Below are positions 33,343 through 41,805 of a DNA stretch of 46,382 bases, in pieces; the stretch's first letter is position 1, and every line of letters begins with the position of its first letter. Origin of the DNA: Martelella alba. Lineage in GTDB: Bacteria; Pseudomonadota; Alphaproteobacteria; Rhizobiales; Rhizobiaceae. Position numbers and translations under genes: made by a program. The notes under the pieces are model-generated. The model did no database searches. It was not told the DNA's origin and saw only the letters and a list, made by a program, of their open reading frames with translations. Location of the stretch: contig NZ_VHLG01000021.1 in the NCBI RefSeq assembly GCF_006516955.1, positions 1-46,382 of the forward strand. Direction: 5' to 3'.

Positions 33343-34644
33343 ATGGAATATGCGATAGGAACGACGCCTTTCGGGCGGCGGGCGATGACGCTTGGCCAAA
33401 TGGCAGCGCAGGTGCGGGCACGGCGTGTGCCCGATGGCGCATCGGTCGATAAATGGAAGGTCTTTCATCTCATTCGGGAGGCGCGGGCAGCACTCGGTGC
33501 CACGGATCGTGCGCTTTCAATCCTGAATGCGCTTTTATCCTTTCACCCCGAAACCACCCTGGCCGCCGGCGAGGGGCTGATTGTCTGGCCTTCGAACGAG
33601 CAGCTCTCGGCGCGGGCCAATGGCATGCCGGCAACGACATTGCGCCGGCATCTGGCCGTGCTGGTTGATTGCGGGCTGATCCTCCGTCGCGACAGCCCCA
33701 ATGGCAAGCGCTATGCCCGCAAGGGCAGGGCAGGGGCGGTGGAGCAGGCTTTCGGCTTCGATCTGACGCCGCTGGTGGCGCGGGCTGACGAGTTTGAAGC
33801 GCTGGTCGAGACCGTGCGGGCGGAAAAGCGCGCGCTGAAAGCGTCCCGTGAACGGCTGACACTGCTGCGTCGTGACATCGTCAAGATGATCGAGACAGGC
33901 ATGAGCGAGGGGGTTCCCGGCAACTGGGCGCAGATCACGGACGCCTATCAAGCGATCATGACCCGTCTGCCGCGCTCGGCGCCACGCAATATCATTGACG
34001 GGCTTGTCGCAGAGCTGGAGGATCTCTGGGTCGATCTGCATGACCATCTGAATTCATTCATAAAAGACGAAAATATGGACGCCAATGCACACCATAATGG
34101 CGCTCACATACAGAATTCAAAACCAGACTCTCTTTCTGATTCTGAAAACGGCTTTGGAAAAAATCAGGAAGCAGACGGCAGGACCGAGCCAAAGCCGCAA
34201 GAACCGAACCTGCCGAAGCGCGAACTCACCCTTGGCCTGTTGCTGAAGGCCTGCCCGGATCTCCTCGATCACGCTGCGGGCGGAAAAATTGCCAGCTGGC
34301 GCGATTTTCTCGAGGCCGCCGAGATCGCCCGGCCGATGCTCGGCATTTCCCCAAGCGCCTGGCAGAAGGCCTGCCGCGTCATGGGCGATATCTCCGCCGC
34401 GGTGACGCTGGCGGCGATCCTGCAACGCGCCGACCAGATCGGCAGTCCCGGCGGTTATCTGCGCAATCTCACCCAGCGCGCCGAAGACGGCAAATTCTCC
34501 ACCTTCCCGATGGTCATGGCGCTGCTCAACCACGAAAGGGCAGGGGGAGCTGCTGCCCGGCCGGACCCAAAAGCGCAGATGGCCGCACTCGGCATATCCC
34601 CGGCCCTGGCAAAACGCGTCCAGGGGGAGAGCTGGAATGGGTGA
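33343..34644 (+). CDS. repC: RepC replication initiator
   Basis: This 433-residue initiator is found in alphaproteobacterial repABC replicons. The N-terminal domain (MTLGQMAAQVRARR, DKWKVFHLIREAR, LNALLSFHPETTL, LIVWPSNEQLSARANGMPATTLRRHLAVLVDCGLILRRDSPNGKRYARK) binds DNA. The C-terminal domain (ASWRDFLEAAEIARPMLGISPSAWQKAC, GSPGGYLRNLTQRA) completes the protein. GGTAGGTG lies before the ATG. Expression is expected to be limited by the ctRNA. The linker region of the gene is AT-rich and is the likely origin of replication. Confidence 0.95.
   Translation: MEYAIGTTPFGRRAMTLGQMAAQVRARRVPDGASVDKWKVFHLIREARAALGATDRALSILNALLSFHPETTLAAGEGLIVWPSNEQLSARANGMPATTLRRHLAVLVDCGLILRRDSPNGKRYARKGRAGAVEQAFGFDLTPLVARADEFEALVETVRAEKRALKASRERLTLLRRDIVKMIETGMSEGVPGNWAQITDAYQAIMTRLPRSAPRNIIDGLVAELEDLWVDLHDHLNSFIKDENMDANAHHNGAHIQNSKPDSLSDSENGFGKNQEADGRTEPKPQEPNLPKRELTLGLLLKACPDLLDHAAGGKIASWRDFLEAAEIARPMLGISPSAWQKACRVMGDISAAVTLAAILQRADQIGSPGGYLRNLTQRAEDGKFSTFPMVMALLNHERAGGAAARPDPKAQMAALGISPALAKRVQGESWNG
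34050..34170. other. probable replication origin within repC
   Basis: The segment coding for the RepC linker (NSFIKDENMDANAHHNGAHIQNSKPDSLSDSENG) is clearly richer in A and T than the rest of repC. In studied repABC replicons the origin lies in such an AT-rich stretch inside repC. The assignment rests on composition and family knowledge. Confidence 0.5.
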
Positions 34645-34773
34645 GGTGTATCACGGCTTGTTTAGCGATAATCAACGCGGCTTCCCGGTGCCAAGGTTTA
34701 AACGTCATCGCTGGATAGGGAAGAATGCTAACGGATGTTCAGCTGGGTGGTGCATCAATCGATGAGCGACTTG

Positions 34774-34804
34774 ATATGCAGAAAAATGTGCATATATTGT
34801 GCAT
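34774..34804. promoter_or_regulatory. operator-like repeats before the Xre-type antitoxin
   Basis: ATATGCA (34774-34780) and TGCATAT (34789-34795) form a perfect inverted repeat. TGTGCAT occurs twice, at 34787 and 34798, one helical turn apart. They lie 22-52 bp before the antitoxin start in an AT-rich stretch and probably mediate autoregulation. Confidence 0.5.
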
Positions 34805-34825
34805 GAAGTAGTGCGGAGATTGGTT

Positions 34826-35215
34826 ATGTCACACGCCCATGTAGAGCCAGCAAATGTCGTTATATCCAGGTTTGTGGATAGCCTCCAGGAACCTCGGACG
34901 CCCTTTATCTCGCCTTCGCGCTTTTCTGAGGTGCTTGGTGTCAAGGTCATCGCTTTGGCTGAGCTGACCGGTGTTCACCGCAATACGCTACGCAATCCAT
35001 CTTCTGAACGTTTACAACAGAAAATGCGGGAGATGATAAAAGTGATTTCGGCTGTTGCTGAACTCACTGGCGATCTTCAGAAGGCGATCTATTGGTATCG
35101 AAACGAGCCAATCGCTGATTACGACCACCGTACGGCCGCCGAACTCGTTGCTGCTGGTCATGTTGATGCAGTTCTGGCCTATATCCGTGATCTCGAAAAC
35201 GGCGCGCGCGGGTGA
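34826..35215 (+). CDS. Xre/MbcA/ParS-family antitoxin (DUF2384)
   Basis: This 129-residue antitoxin has an N-terminal Xre-like helix-turn-helix (SPSRFSEVLGVKVIALAELTGVHRNTLRNPSSERLQ) and a C-terminal toxin-binding domain (LQKAIYWYRNEPIADYDHRTAAELVAAGHVDAVLAYIRDLENGARG) characteristic of partners of RES toxins. GGAGATTGGTT precedes the ATG at 34826. The stop overlaps the GTG of the RES gene, but that gene is disrupted, so the antitoxin is probably an orphan now. It could still repress its own promoter or protect against related toxins. Confidence 0.85.
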   Translation: MSHAHVEPANVVISRFVDSLQEPRTPFISPSRFSEVLGVKVIALAELTGVHRNTLRNPSSERLQQKMREMIKVISAVAELTGDLQKAIYWYRNEPIADYDHRTAAELVAAGHVDAVLAYIRDLENGARG

Positions 35216-35325
35216 AGGTCATCCGTATTGGTCCAGATGCTGTCTTCTATCGATATCTTACGCCGCGTTGGGCCTTCCTTCCAACAAGCGGTGCAGGTGC
35301 TGCAACCGACGGCGGGCAAGTCTGA
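35212..35325 (+). pseudogene. broken RES-domain toxin gene
   Basis: The GTG at 35212 overlaps the antitoxin stop. The reading frame begins VIRIGPDAVFYRYLTPRWAFLPTSGAGAATDGGQ, the N-terminus of a RES-type toxin (NAD+-degrading or ADP-ribosylating family, with RWA..P.SG.GA...GGR). A TGA stops it after 37 codons. A weak continuation (SLNTTAVRLTTQK) is in another frame, so a frameshift after the GG motif is likely, with further decay. RES proteins are about 150-230 residues, so no active toxin can be made. Confidence 0.65.
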
Positions 35326-35743
35326 ATACCACTGCAGTGCGCCTGACCACTCAGAAGATCGGAACGCGAAATTTTTCGCCCCTCATAAATGGCCATACAG
35401 TGGTCTTCGGTGGCAAGGATGACCCAAGGGATGAAAAAATGCCGTAACGCGCCCTGAGGCATCCATATCCGAAGGCGAGCCGGTCGCATTTTTTTTTGCT
35501 GGGGCGGAGGCGTGGGGGAAGGACGCCAAAATGTATGGCTGCTCTATTTGGCCGTCTTTGATGCTGCTTGGGTACGGAATTGGTGAGACTAGCTGCGTGC
35601 GAGACGGAAATCGTGAGACTACGTAACAAAACGCTTCTCGGCACTATTGCGTCGAAGACGTGAATGAGATCAGCAGCATAGCACAGATGGCGGCGTTTAC
35701 AGCGAATGGCGTCTCATAAAGCCGCAGAAGAATCTCATCAATT

Positions 35744-35759
35744 CCGGTCAGCTGACAAC
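35744..35759. other. parS-like half site (degenerate)
   Basis: CCGGTCAGCTGACAAC matches 13 of 16 bases of the parS palindrome. The right half is perfect; the outermost three bases of the left half differ. It may be a decayed or weak RepB site. Confidence 0.5.
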
Positions 35760-35800
35760 AAAGCGTGCGACAGGACCTCTTTCGTCCGGTTTTGTAAATG

Positions 35801-35827
35801 TGTCCGATAATGCAAAATTATCGGACA
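35801..35827. other. resolvase binding site-like palindrome
   Basis: TGTCCGATAAT-gcaaa-ATTATCGGACA is a perfect 11-bp inverted repeat. The half-site matches the TGTCYGATAAT binding motif of gamma-delta/Tn3 resolvases, so the element resembles one res subsite. The sequence to its right (ATG at 35830, KVCGYVDYYDHN) does not encode a resolvase. Confidence 0.45.
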
Positions 35828-36322
35828 TAAATGAGGGAAGATAAGGTGTGCGGTTATGTCGACTATTATGATCATAACGGCACGTATGGATTAGCCTCAC
35901 CGCCAAACGATCCAGTTTTCAGGGGGCAGAGCCGTTCACCGCATCATGAGGAGACTGGCAGGTTCTGGCGTGACTCGAGGGAATAGCTGCCCTTGGCGGA
36001 CGTGTCGGCCACTCTGATTGGGTTCTACCCCGCTTTAGTTTTTCATGATCGAGCAGCATAAGTGGTGCCGAAAACCACTTGAGAGCGAATGCCGGCTTGC
36101 TCAAGCAGACCGAGCCACTTCAATTTATGTCTTATCGCAAAGCAGAATTGACCTTTGTCGTGAAATGGCAGGGCAAGTTCGCATTTTTCCAATAGAGACA
36201 AAAGTAAGCGGGGTCTTGCGACGCTTTTTAGTCAATCGCGTCCTCTGTTTGTGACCGAGAGTCTGTTTTGCATTGGTGCGAAGCATATGCGTGTCACTGG
36301 GAAAAGCAGCCAAGGTAATTGT

Positions 36323-39300
36323 ATGACGAAACCTATTTCGCCATGTGCGTTCAGCCCTTCGAAAAATCGACTCGAACCATTTTCGCAACCCGGAACAGGT
36401 TGGCTGCACCGTAACACCGGAACTCTCAGGCAAACCGTATCGGCGACAACGCTTGTCTTCTGTCTTCTCAATGCACCCCAAATCGCGCGGGCGGATGATG
36501 TGTCGGATGCCAGCACTAATCTTACTGACGCCATCGACACCTATGCAGCTGTCCCGACGACCGCGAATAAAGACGCCGTCAACACGGCATTTGGAAATTA
36601 CAATGATGCCGTAGAAACCAACGCCACGACGACCTATTCAACAAACACAACCATAAATAGCAGGTCGATTATTTCTGGAGAATCCGTTCTCTATGTCGAG
36701 GATGGTGCGACGCTGACCTACAGCAATATTTCTACAACCAATGGAGGTGCCGCACTTATCATTGGCTCCGACGACAGCTTATATTTGGGCAGTGCAAATG
36801 CAGAGCTGGATGATAATGGCACCAATTCATCCATCGTTTTTTACAACAATGAAAGTGGAGGAAATGGCGGCGCGATCCAGAATTCCGGCACGCTGACGGT
36901 CGCCGACGCCAAGTTCGATACAAATTCTGCGGATATTTCTGGCGGCGCAATCTATAATTTGCAAAGTGGTGCACTCACGATTGCCGACAGCAGTTTTTCA
37001 GGCAACACGGCTGATGCCTTCTATGGCGGAGCGATCTACACTTATGGCGGCACGGCTACGATCACCGACAGCAGCTTTACAGGCAATAGCGCCAGCTATG
37101 GCGGAGCGATCTACAATTTTAGCGGTACGGTTACGATCGCCGACAGCAGCTTTTCCGGAAATAGCTCTAGTGCCGGCAGTGCTATCTACAATAGCGGCAC
37201 GCTGACAATCACAGGCAGTGGCTTTTCTGGCAATGCGGCCACTGATTATGGCGGAGCGATCTATAGTTCCGGCAGGCTGACAATCACAGACAGCAGCTTT
37301 AGCGGCAATACCGCCGATTATGGCGGCGCAATTTTCGCGGGCGGATCAGGCAACATCACCATTGAAGACAGTGACTTCACCTCAAACAAGGCGACCAATA
37401 ACACCGGCGGCGCAATCTATTTTAACGGCCCCGGCAGGCTGACGATCACCAACAGCACTTTTGCAGCCAATACCGCGGGGAGTTCCGGCGGCGCGCTTTA
37501 TTTAGGCGGCGGTGGCTATGTTGAAATCACCGGTACTGATTTTACGTCAAACGAGGCAACCGATAACATCGGCGGGGCGATCTATTACGTTGGCTCCGAC
37601 ATGCTGGCGATCACCAACAGCACGTTTGAATCCAATACGGCGGGCAGTTCCGGCGGCGCGATTTATTTAAGCGGCATTGGCGATGCTGAAATCACCGCTA
37701 CTGATTTCACGTCCAACCAAGCGACCAACGATATCGGCGGCGCGATCTATTACGGCAGCTCCGGCATGCTAACGATCAGGCGCAGCACTTTTGAAACCAA
37801 TACGGCAGGCAGTTCCGGCGGGGCAATCTACGCAGCCGGATCAGGCGATATCACCATTGAAGACAGTGACTTCACCTCAAACAAGGCAACAGACGATATC
37901 GGCGGGGCGATCTATTATGGCGGATCCGGCGCACTGACGATCACTCGCGGCAGTTTTGACCAAAACTCTGCCGGATCCGGTGGCGCGCTTTATTTAAGTG
38001 GCTCTGGCGCTATTGAAATCACCGATGTTACATTTACCTCCAACGAAGCCACCGATGATATCGGCGGCGCAATCCAGAACAGCAACTCTGGATTACTGAC
38101 GATCACCGCAAGCACCTTCAAAGGAAATACGGCGGCGACTTACGGCGGTGCGATCTACAATACGGGCACGGTAGAGATCATCGACAGCGAATTTTCCGCA
38201 AACACTGCCAAAGGCAGAGGCGGTGCTATTCATAACGCTTTTGGTGAAATCAAAATCACAAACAGCTCTTTTTCGAAGAATCAAACAGACACCCAAGGAG
38301 GAGCGATTCACAACGCTCGTGGCACGGTTTCCATAACAGCCACGCGCTTTTCTGAAAATTCAGCGGATGACAACGGCGGAGCAATCGACAGCTATAACGG
38401 GACGTTGGAAATCATCGACAGCAGATTCTCCAAGAATTCATCAGGCTCTGCTGGCGGCGCAATCTACACGTCTGCAGGTACGATTAATCTGAATACGACC
38501 AGCGGCAACGTCACGCTGTTTTCCGGCAATACCGCCAATGGCCAAGCCAACTCAATTTCGTTTAATGCAGGTTCGGGTGATTCCAGCACACTCAACGTTT
38601 CGGTCGAAGACGGCGGCCTGCTGGATATGCGCGACCCGATGAGCGTCGACAGCAATGAAGGGTCGATTGCGATCACCCAGACGGGATCCGGCACCTGGGC
38701 GCTGGGCGGAGACAATGGCTTTACCCAGTCCGGTTCTGGCTATACGACGTTCGACGTCAATGAAGGCACGCTCTACCTCTATGCCGATAGCGAGGTCAGC
38801 AATGCCACCAGTACCGATGCCGCTGCGACCGTCGCTGCTGGTACGATCGAACTGGATGGCGAAGATTCCAGCTTCACGCTTGGCAGCAGTGCCACCATTG
38901 TTGCCGCTGGCGACAATGCCATCACCACGGATGGCACGATCATGCTTGCCGATGGCGCCACACTCAGGGGCGGCACGGCGGATGATGCCAGCAATGTTGA
39001 CGGTGATGCCGCGCTGATTTCCACCGGTGGCGAAACCGCGCTGACGCTTTCAGCCGATGGTGGCGTGGCGCTCGAAGGCAATCTCAATGTTGAAGCCGTT
39101 GCCAGCGAAGACAGATTTACCCTCAATGCCGATCTAACCGATGGCAGCGGTGTTTCCGCCAGCCTGACCAAGACCGGCAGTGGAACCGTGGTGCTTTCCG
39201 GCACCAGCAGCTATTCCGGCGGGACGGCGCTGATCTCCGGCACGCTTGCCGTCACCACCGATAGCGCCCTTGGCACCGGCACGCTTGCCATGAGCGAGGG

Positions 39301-41614
39301 AACGGCCCTTACCCTTGATGGCGACGGGCTTAACATCGCCAATGCCATCACCGTTTCCGGCGACCCGACCTTTACCGTCGCCTCCGGCAATATCGCGAGC
39401 CTCAGCGGCGTGATCAGCGAGGGAAGCGAAGCCGGCGATCTCGTCAAGGAAGGCGACGGCACACTGGTCCTGACGGCGGACAACAGCTATACCGGTGGCA
39501 CAACGATTTCGGCCGGGACATTGGCGCTGTCAGGCTCCGGCAGTATCGCGGCCTCCAGCAGTGTCGATATCGAAGCCGATGGTACGTTTGATATCTCGGC
39601 AACCGATAGCGGAACCTCCGTTACCACATTGTCCGGCTCCGGTGCGGTGACACTGGGCAGTCAGACGCTGACGCTCACCGATGCGGAAGACAGTTTCTCC
39701 GGCGCCATCTCCGGGACGGGCGGTCTCGCCATCAGCACGGATACGACCTATACGCTTTCCGGCACCAGCAGCTATTCCGGCGGGGCGGCGCTGATCTCCG
39801 GCACGCTTGCCGTCACCACCGATAGCGCCCTTGGCACCGGCACGCTTGCCATGAGCGAGGGAACCGCCCTGACCCTTGGCGGCGACGGGCTTAACATCGC
39901 CAATGCCATCACCCTTTCCGGCGACCCGACCTTTACCGTCGCCTCCGGCAATACCGCGACCCTCAGCGGCGTGATCAGCGACGGAACCGAAGCTGGCGAT
40001 CTCGTCAAGGAAGGCGATGGCACGCTGATCCTGACGGCGGACAATACCTATACCGGCCCGACCGAAATTGCCGCTGGCACGCTGGAAATCGATGGCTCGA
40101 TTGCCGCCAGCATCTTGACGACAGTCGATGATGGCGCAACGCTTTCCGGCACGGGCACGCTCGGCACGACGATTGTCGGAAGCGGCGGAACCCTGTCGCC
40201 CGGCAATGCCTCCAGTTCCATTGCAACGCTCGCCGTTGATGGCAACCTCACCTTTGAGGCTGGTTCGACCTATGCTGTCGATATTGGCGGCGATGGCAGC
40301 AGCGATCTGGTCTCGGCAACCGGCAGTGTCAGCCTTAATGGCGGCACGGTATCCATCACCTCGCTTGACGCGCAAACCAGCTATCAGAATGGTGAGACCT
40401 ATACGCTGCTTTCTGCTGATGGAGGCGTATCCGGGACGTTCGATGCAACCACCACGACGTCTGCCTTTCTCGCTGTCTCGACCGTCTATGATGCCAATAA
40501 TGCCTATCTGACCATCGCTCTGGTCGATGACGATGTGTTTGAGACTGCGGCGCAGACGCCAAACCAGATGGCCACGGCATCGGCACTGGATTCGCTGGAC
40601 CAGTCAGGTTCGTCACTGGCGCTTTATAACTCAGTCCTCGTGCTGGATGCAGCATCCGCGCAAACGGCCTTCAATGCGCTTTCCGGCGAGATTTATGCCA
40701 GCACCAAGAGCGCTCTGATCGATGAAAGCCATTATGCTCGCGATGCTATCGGCAACCGTCTGCGCTCCGCTGCAGACGGCCAGCCCGGTTTCTGGATCAG
40801 CGGTTATGGCGGCTGGGGCAATTATGACGGCACGGATAGTTACGGCAGCCTTTCAACGGCAGCGGGCGGCTTGTTTGCAGGCGCCGATACGGCAGTCGGC
40901 AACTGGCGGCTCGGCCTGATGGCAGGCTATGGCAATGCCTCTTTCGATGATGATGACCGTGCCTCCAGCGCCGATATCGATGCCTATATGCTCGGCGCTT
41001 ATGCCGGCACCAGCATCGCCCATGCAGGCCCGGGTAAGATCGGCCTCAGTTTCGGCGCAGCGCAGTCCTGGTACAGCATCGACACCACCCGCAATGTGAT
41101 CTACCCCGGTTTTTCCGAGACGGACGCGTCATCCTATAAAGCCAATGCCACACAGATCTTCGGCGAAGCGGCCTACACATTCGAGACAGGCGCGGCCTCA
41201 ACCATCGAACCATTTGCCAATCTGGCCTGGGTCCATCTTCACACGGGAAGTTATAGCGAAAACGGCACGGCCGGGCTTTATGGCGGCAGCGACAATTCCG
41301 ACGTCACCTATACCACGCTCGGCATCAGGGCGGGTCACAGCTTCCGTTTCAGTCAGGTCGAGGCGAAGCTCCATGGCATGCTGGGCTGGCAACATGCATT
41401 CGGTGACACGACCTCATCGGCAACCCATGCCTTTGCCACATCCAATGCCTTTACCGTCACCGGCGTACCGATTGCCGAAGATGCTGCCATGGTAAAAGCC
41501 GGGATCGATTTCGGCGTGACCAAAAGCACGACATTCGGCTTCGCCTATCAGGGACGGTTTGGCAGCAGTGCGAAAGAAAACATCGTGAGTGCAAATCTGA
41601 ACGTAGCGTTCTAG
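36323..41614 (+). CDS. large autotransporter with Pmp-like beta-helix passenger
   Basis: This is a 1763-residue type V secreted surface protein. Residues 1-57 form an extended signal sequence (TLRQTVSATTLVFCLLNAP, cleavage near ARA|DD). From about 110 to 740, some 21 imperfect repeats of about 25-35 residues carry GGAIY and FxxN motifs, the hallmark of chlamydial Pmp-type beta helices. From about 800 to 1320 come passenger-associated repeats (GTVVLSGTSSYSGGT, DLVKEGDGTLVLTADNSYTGGT). Residues 1480-1763 are the outer-membrane beta-barrel, ending in NLNVAF with a terminal phenylalanine. The ATG at 36323 follows AAGG; the open frame begins 24 codons earlier. It probably mediates adhesion or interaction with cells; partner unknown. 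Confidence 0.9.
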   Translation: MTKPISPCAFSPSKNRLEPFSQPGTGWLHRNTGTLRQTVSATTLVFCLLNAPQIARADDVSDASTNLTDAIDTYAAVPTTANKDAVNTAFGNYNDAVETNATTTYSTNTTINSRSIISGESVLYVEDGATLTYSNISTTNGGAALIIGSDDSLYLGSANAELDDNGTNSSIVFYNNESGGNGGAIQNSGTLTVADAKFDTNSADISGGAIYNLQSGALTIADSSFSGNTADAFYGGAIYTYGGTATITDSSFTGNSASYGGAIYNFSGTVTIADSSFSGNSSSAGSAIYNSGTLTITGSGFSGNAATDYGGAIYSSGRLTITDSSFSGNTADYGGAIFAGGSGNITIEDSDFTSNKATNNTGGAIYFNGPGRLTITNSTFAANTAGSSGGALYLGGGGYVEITGTDFTSNEATDNIGGAIYYVGSDMLAITNSTFESNTAGSSGGAIYLSGIGDAEITATDFTSNQATNDIGGAIYYGSSGMLTIRRSTFETNTAGSSGGAIYAAGSGDITIEDSDFTSNKATDDIGGAIYYGGSGALTITRGSFDQNSAGSGGALYLSGSGAIEITDVTFTSNEATDDIGGAIQNSNSGLLTITASTFKGNTAATYGGAIYNTGTVEIIDSEFSANTAKGRGGAIHNAFGEIKITNSSFSKNQTDTQGGAIHNARGTVSITATRFSENSADDNGGAIDSYNGTLEIIDSRFSKNSSGSAGGAIYTSAGTINLNTTSGNVTLFSGNTANGQANSISFNAGSGDSSTLNVSVEDGGLLDMRDPMSVDSNEGSIAITQTGSGTWALGGDNGFTQSGSGYTTFDVNEGTLYLYADSEVSNATSTDAAATVAAGTIELDGEDSSFTLGSSATIVAAGDNAITTDGTIMLADGATLRGGTADDASNVDGDAALISTGGETALTLSADGGVALEGNLNVEAVASEDRFTLNADLTDGSGVSASLTKTGSGTVVLSGTSSYSGGTALISGTLAVTTDSALGTGTLAMSEGTALTLDGDGLNIANAITVSGDPTFTVASGNIASLSGVISEGSEAGDLVKEGDGTLVLTADNSYTGGTTISAGTLALSGSGSIAASSSVDIEADGTFDISATDSGTSVTTLSGSGAVTLGSQTLTLTDAEDSFSGAISGTGGLAISTDTTYTLSGTSSYSGGAALISGTLAVTTDSALGTGTLAMSEGTALTLGGDGLNIANAITLSGDPTFTVASGNTATLSGVISDGTEAGDLVKEGDGTLILTADNTYTGPTEIAAGTLEIDGSIAASILTTVDDGATLSGTGTLGTTIVGSGGTLSPGNASSSIATLAVDGNLTFEAGSTYAVDIGGDGSSDLVSATGSVSLNGGTVSITSLDAQTSYQNGETYTLLSADGGVSGTFDATTTTSAFLAVSTVYDANNAYLTIALVDDDVFETAAQTPNQMATASALDSLDQSGSSLALYNSVLVLDAASAQTAFNALSGEIYASTKSALIDESHYARDAIGNRLRSAADGQPGFWISGYGGWGNYDGTDSYGSLSTAAGGLFAGADTAVGNWRLGLMAGYGNASFDDDDRASSADIDAYMLGAYAGTSIAHAGPGKIGLSFGAAQSWYSIDTTRNVIYPGFSETDASSYKANATQIFGEAAYTFETGAASTIEPFANLAWVHLHTGSYSENGTAGLYGGSDNSDVTYTTLGIRAGHSFRFSQVEAKLHGMLGWQHAFGDTTSSATHAFATSNAFTVTGVPIAEDAAMVKAGIDFGVTKSTTFGFAYQGRFGSSAKENIVSANLNVAF
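39194..39493 (+). repeat. 300-bp direct repeat in the autotransporter gene (copy 1)
   Basis: This segment and 39755-40054 are nearly identical, offset by 561 bp, which is exactly 187 codons. It encodes LSGTSSYSGG...ALISGTLAVTTDSALGTGTLAM through LTADNSYT. In-frame duplication of a passenger-associated repeat unit is the simplest explanation. Confidence 0.9.
39755..40054 (+). repeat. 300-bp direct repeat in the autotransporter gene (copy 2)
   Basis: This is the second copy, with scattered synonymous and non-synonymous differences from 39194-39493. The high identity suggests a recent event or continuing gene conversion, and makes length changes by recombination likely. Confidence 0.9.
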
Positions 41615-41805
41615 GAGCTCCAGTCGAAAGCGAACTGATCGGATTGTCCGTCGGAACCACCCATCTCAGGATGACAGGTCTTTTTGCGCGGAATGTCCAG
41701 CCCTTGACCGTCTCAAAGCGTTGCGCTTCAATTACGTAATACTGATATCAACCCGCCATATCATGACAAAGACCCATCTTGGCCCGATCAAATACATCAA
41801 TCGCG

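Larger units (their letters stand above)
35326..36322. other. gene-poor kilobase between the toxin remnant and the autotransporter
   Basis: No convincing coding region is seen. It holds a damaged parS-like site (35744-35759), a resolvase-site-like palindrome (35801-35827), a 7-bp hairpin (AAGTGGT/ACCACTT near 36060-36080), and sequence of unknown origin. It looks like a graveyard of mobile elements that also contains the autotransporter promoter. Confidence 0.45.

Noticed and set aside
35351-35644. 97-codon minus-strand frame after the RES remnant
   Set aside because: It has no ribosome binding site, odd composition and no recognisable motif, and it lies in a decayed region.
36900-38480. Short-period repeats suggestive of a CRISPR or tandem satellite
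   Set aside because: The repeats are imperfect, in frame, and encode GGAIY/FxxN beta-helix units of the autotransporter; there are no constant repeats with unique spacers.
39211-40375. Long open frames on the minus strand
   Set aside because: They mirror the repetitive, GC-rich autotransporter gene, have biased composition (A, S, P, G or basic residues), and no start context.
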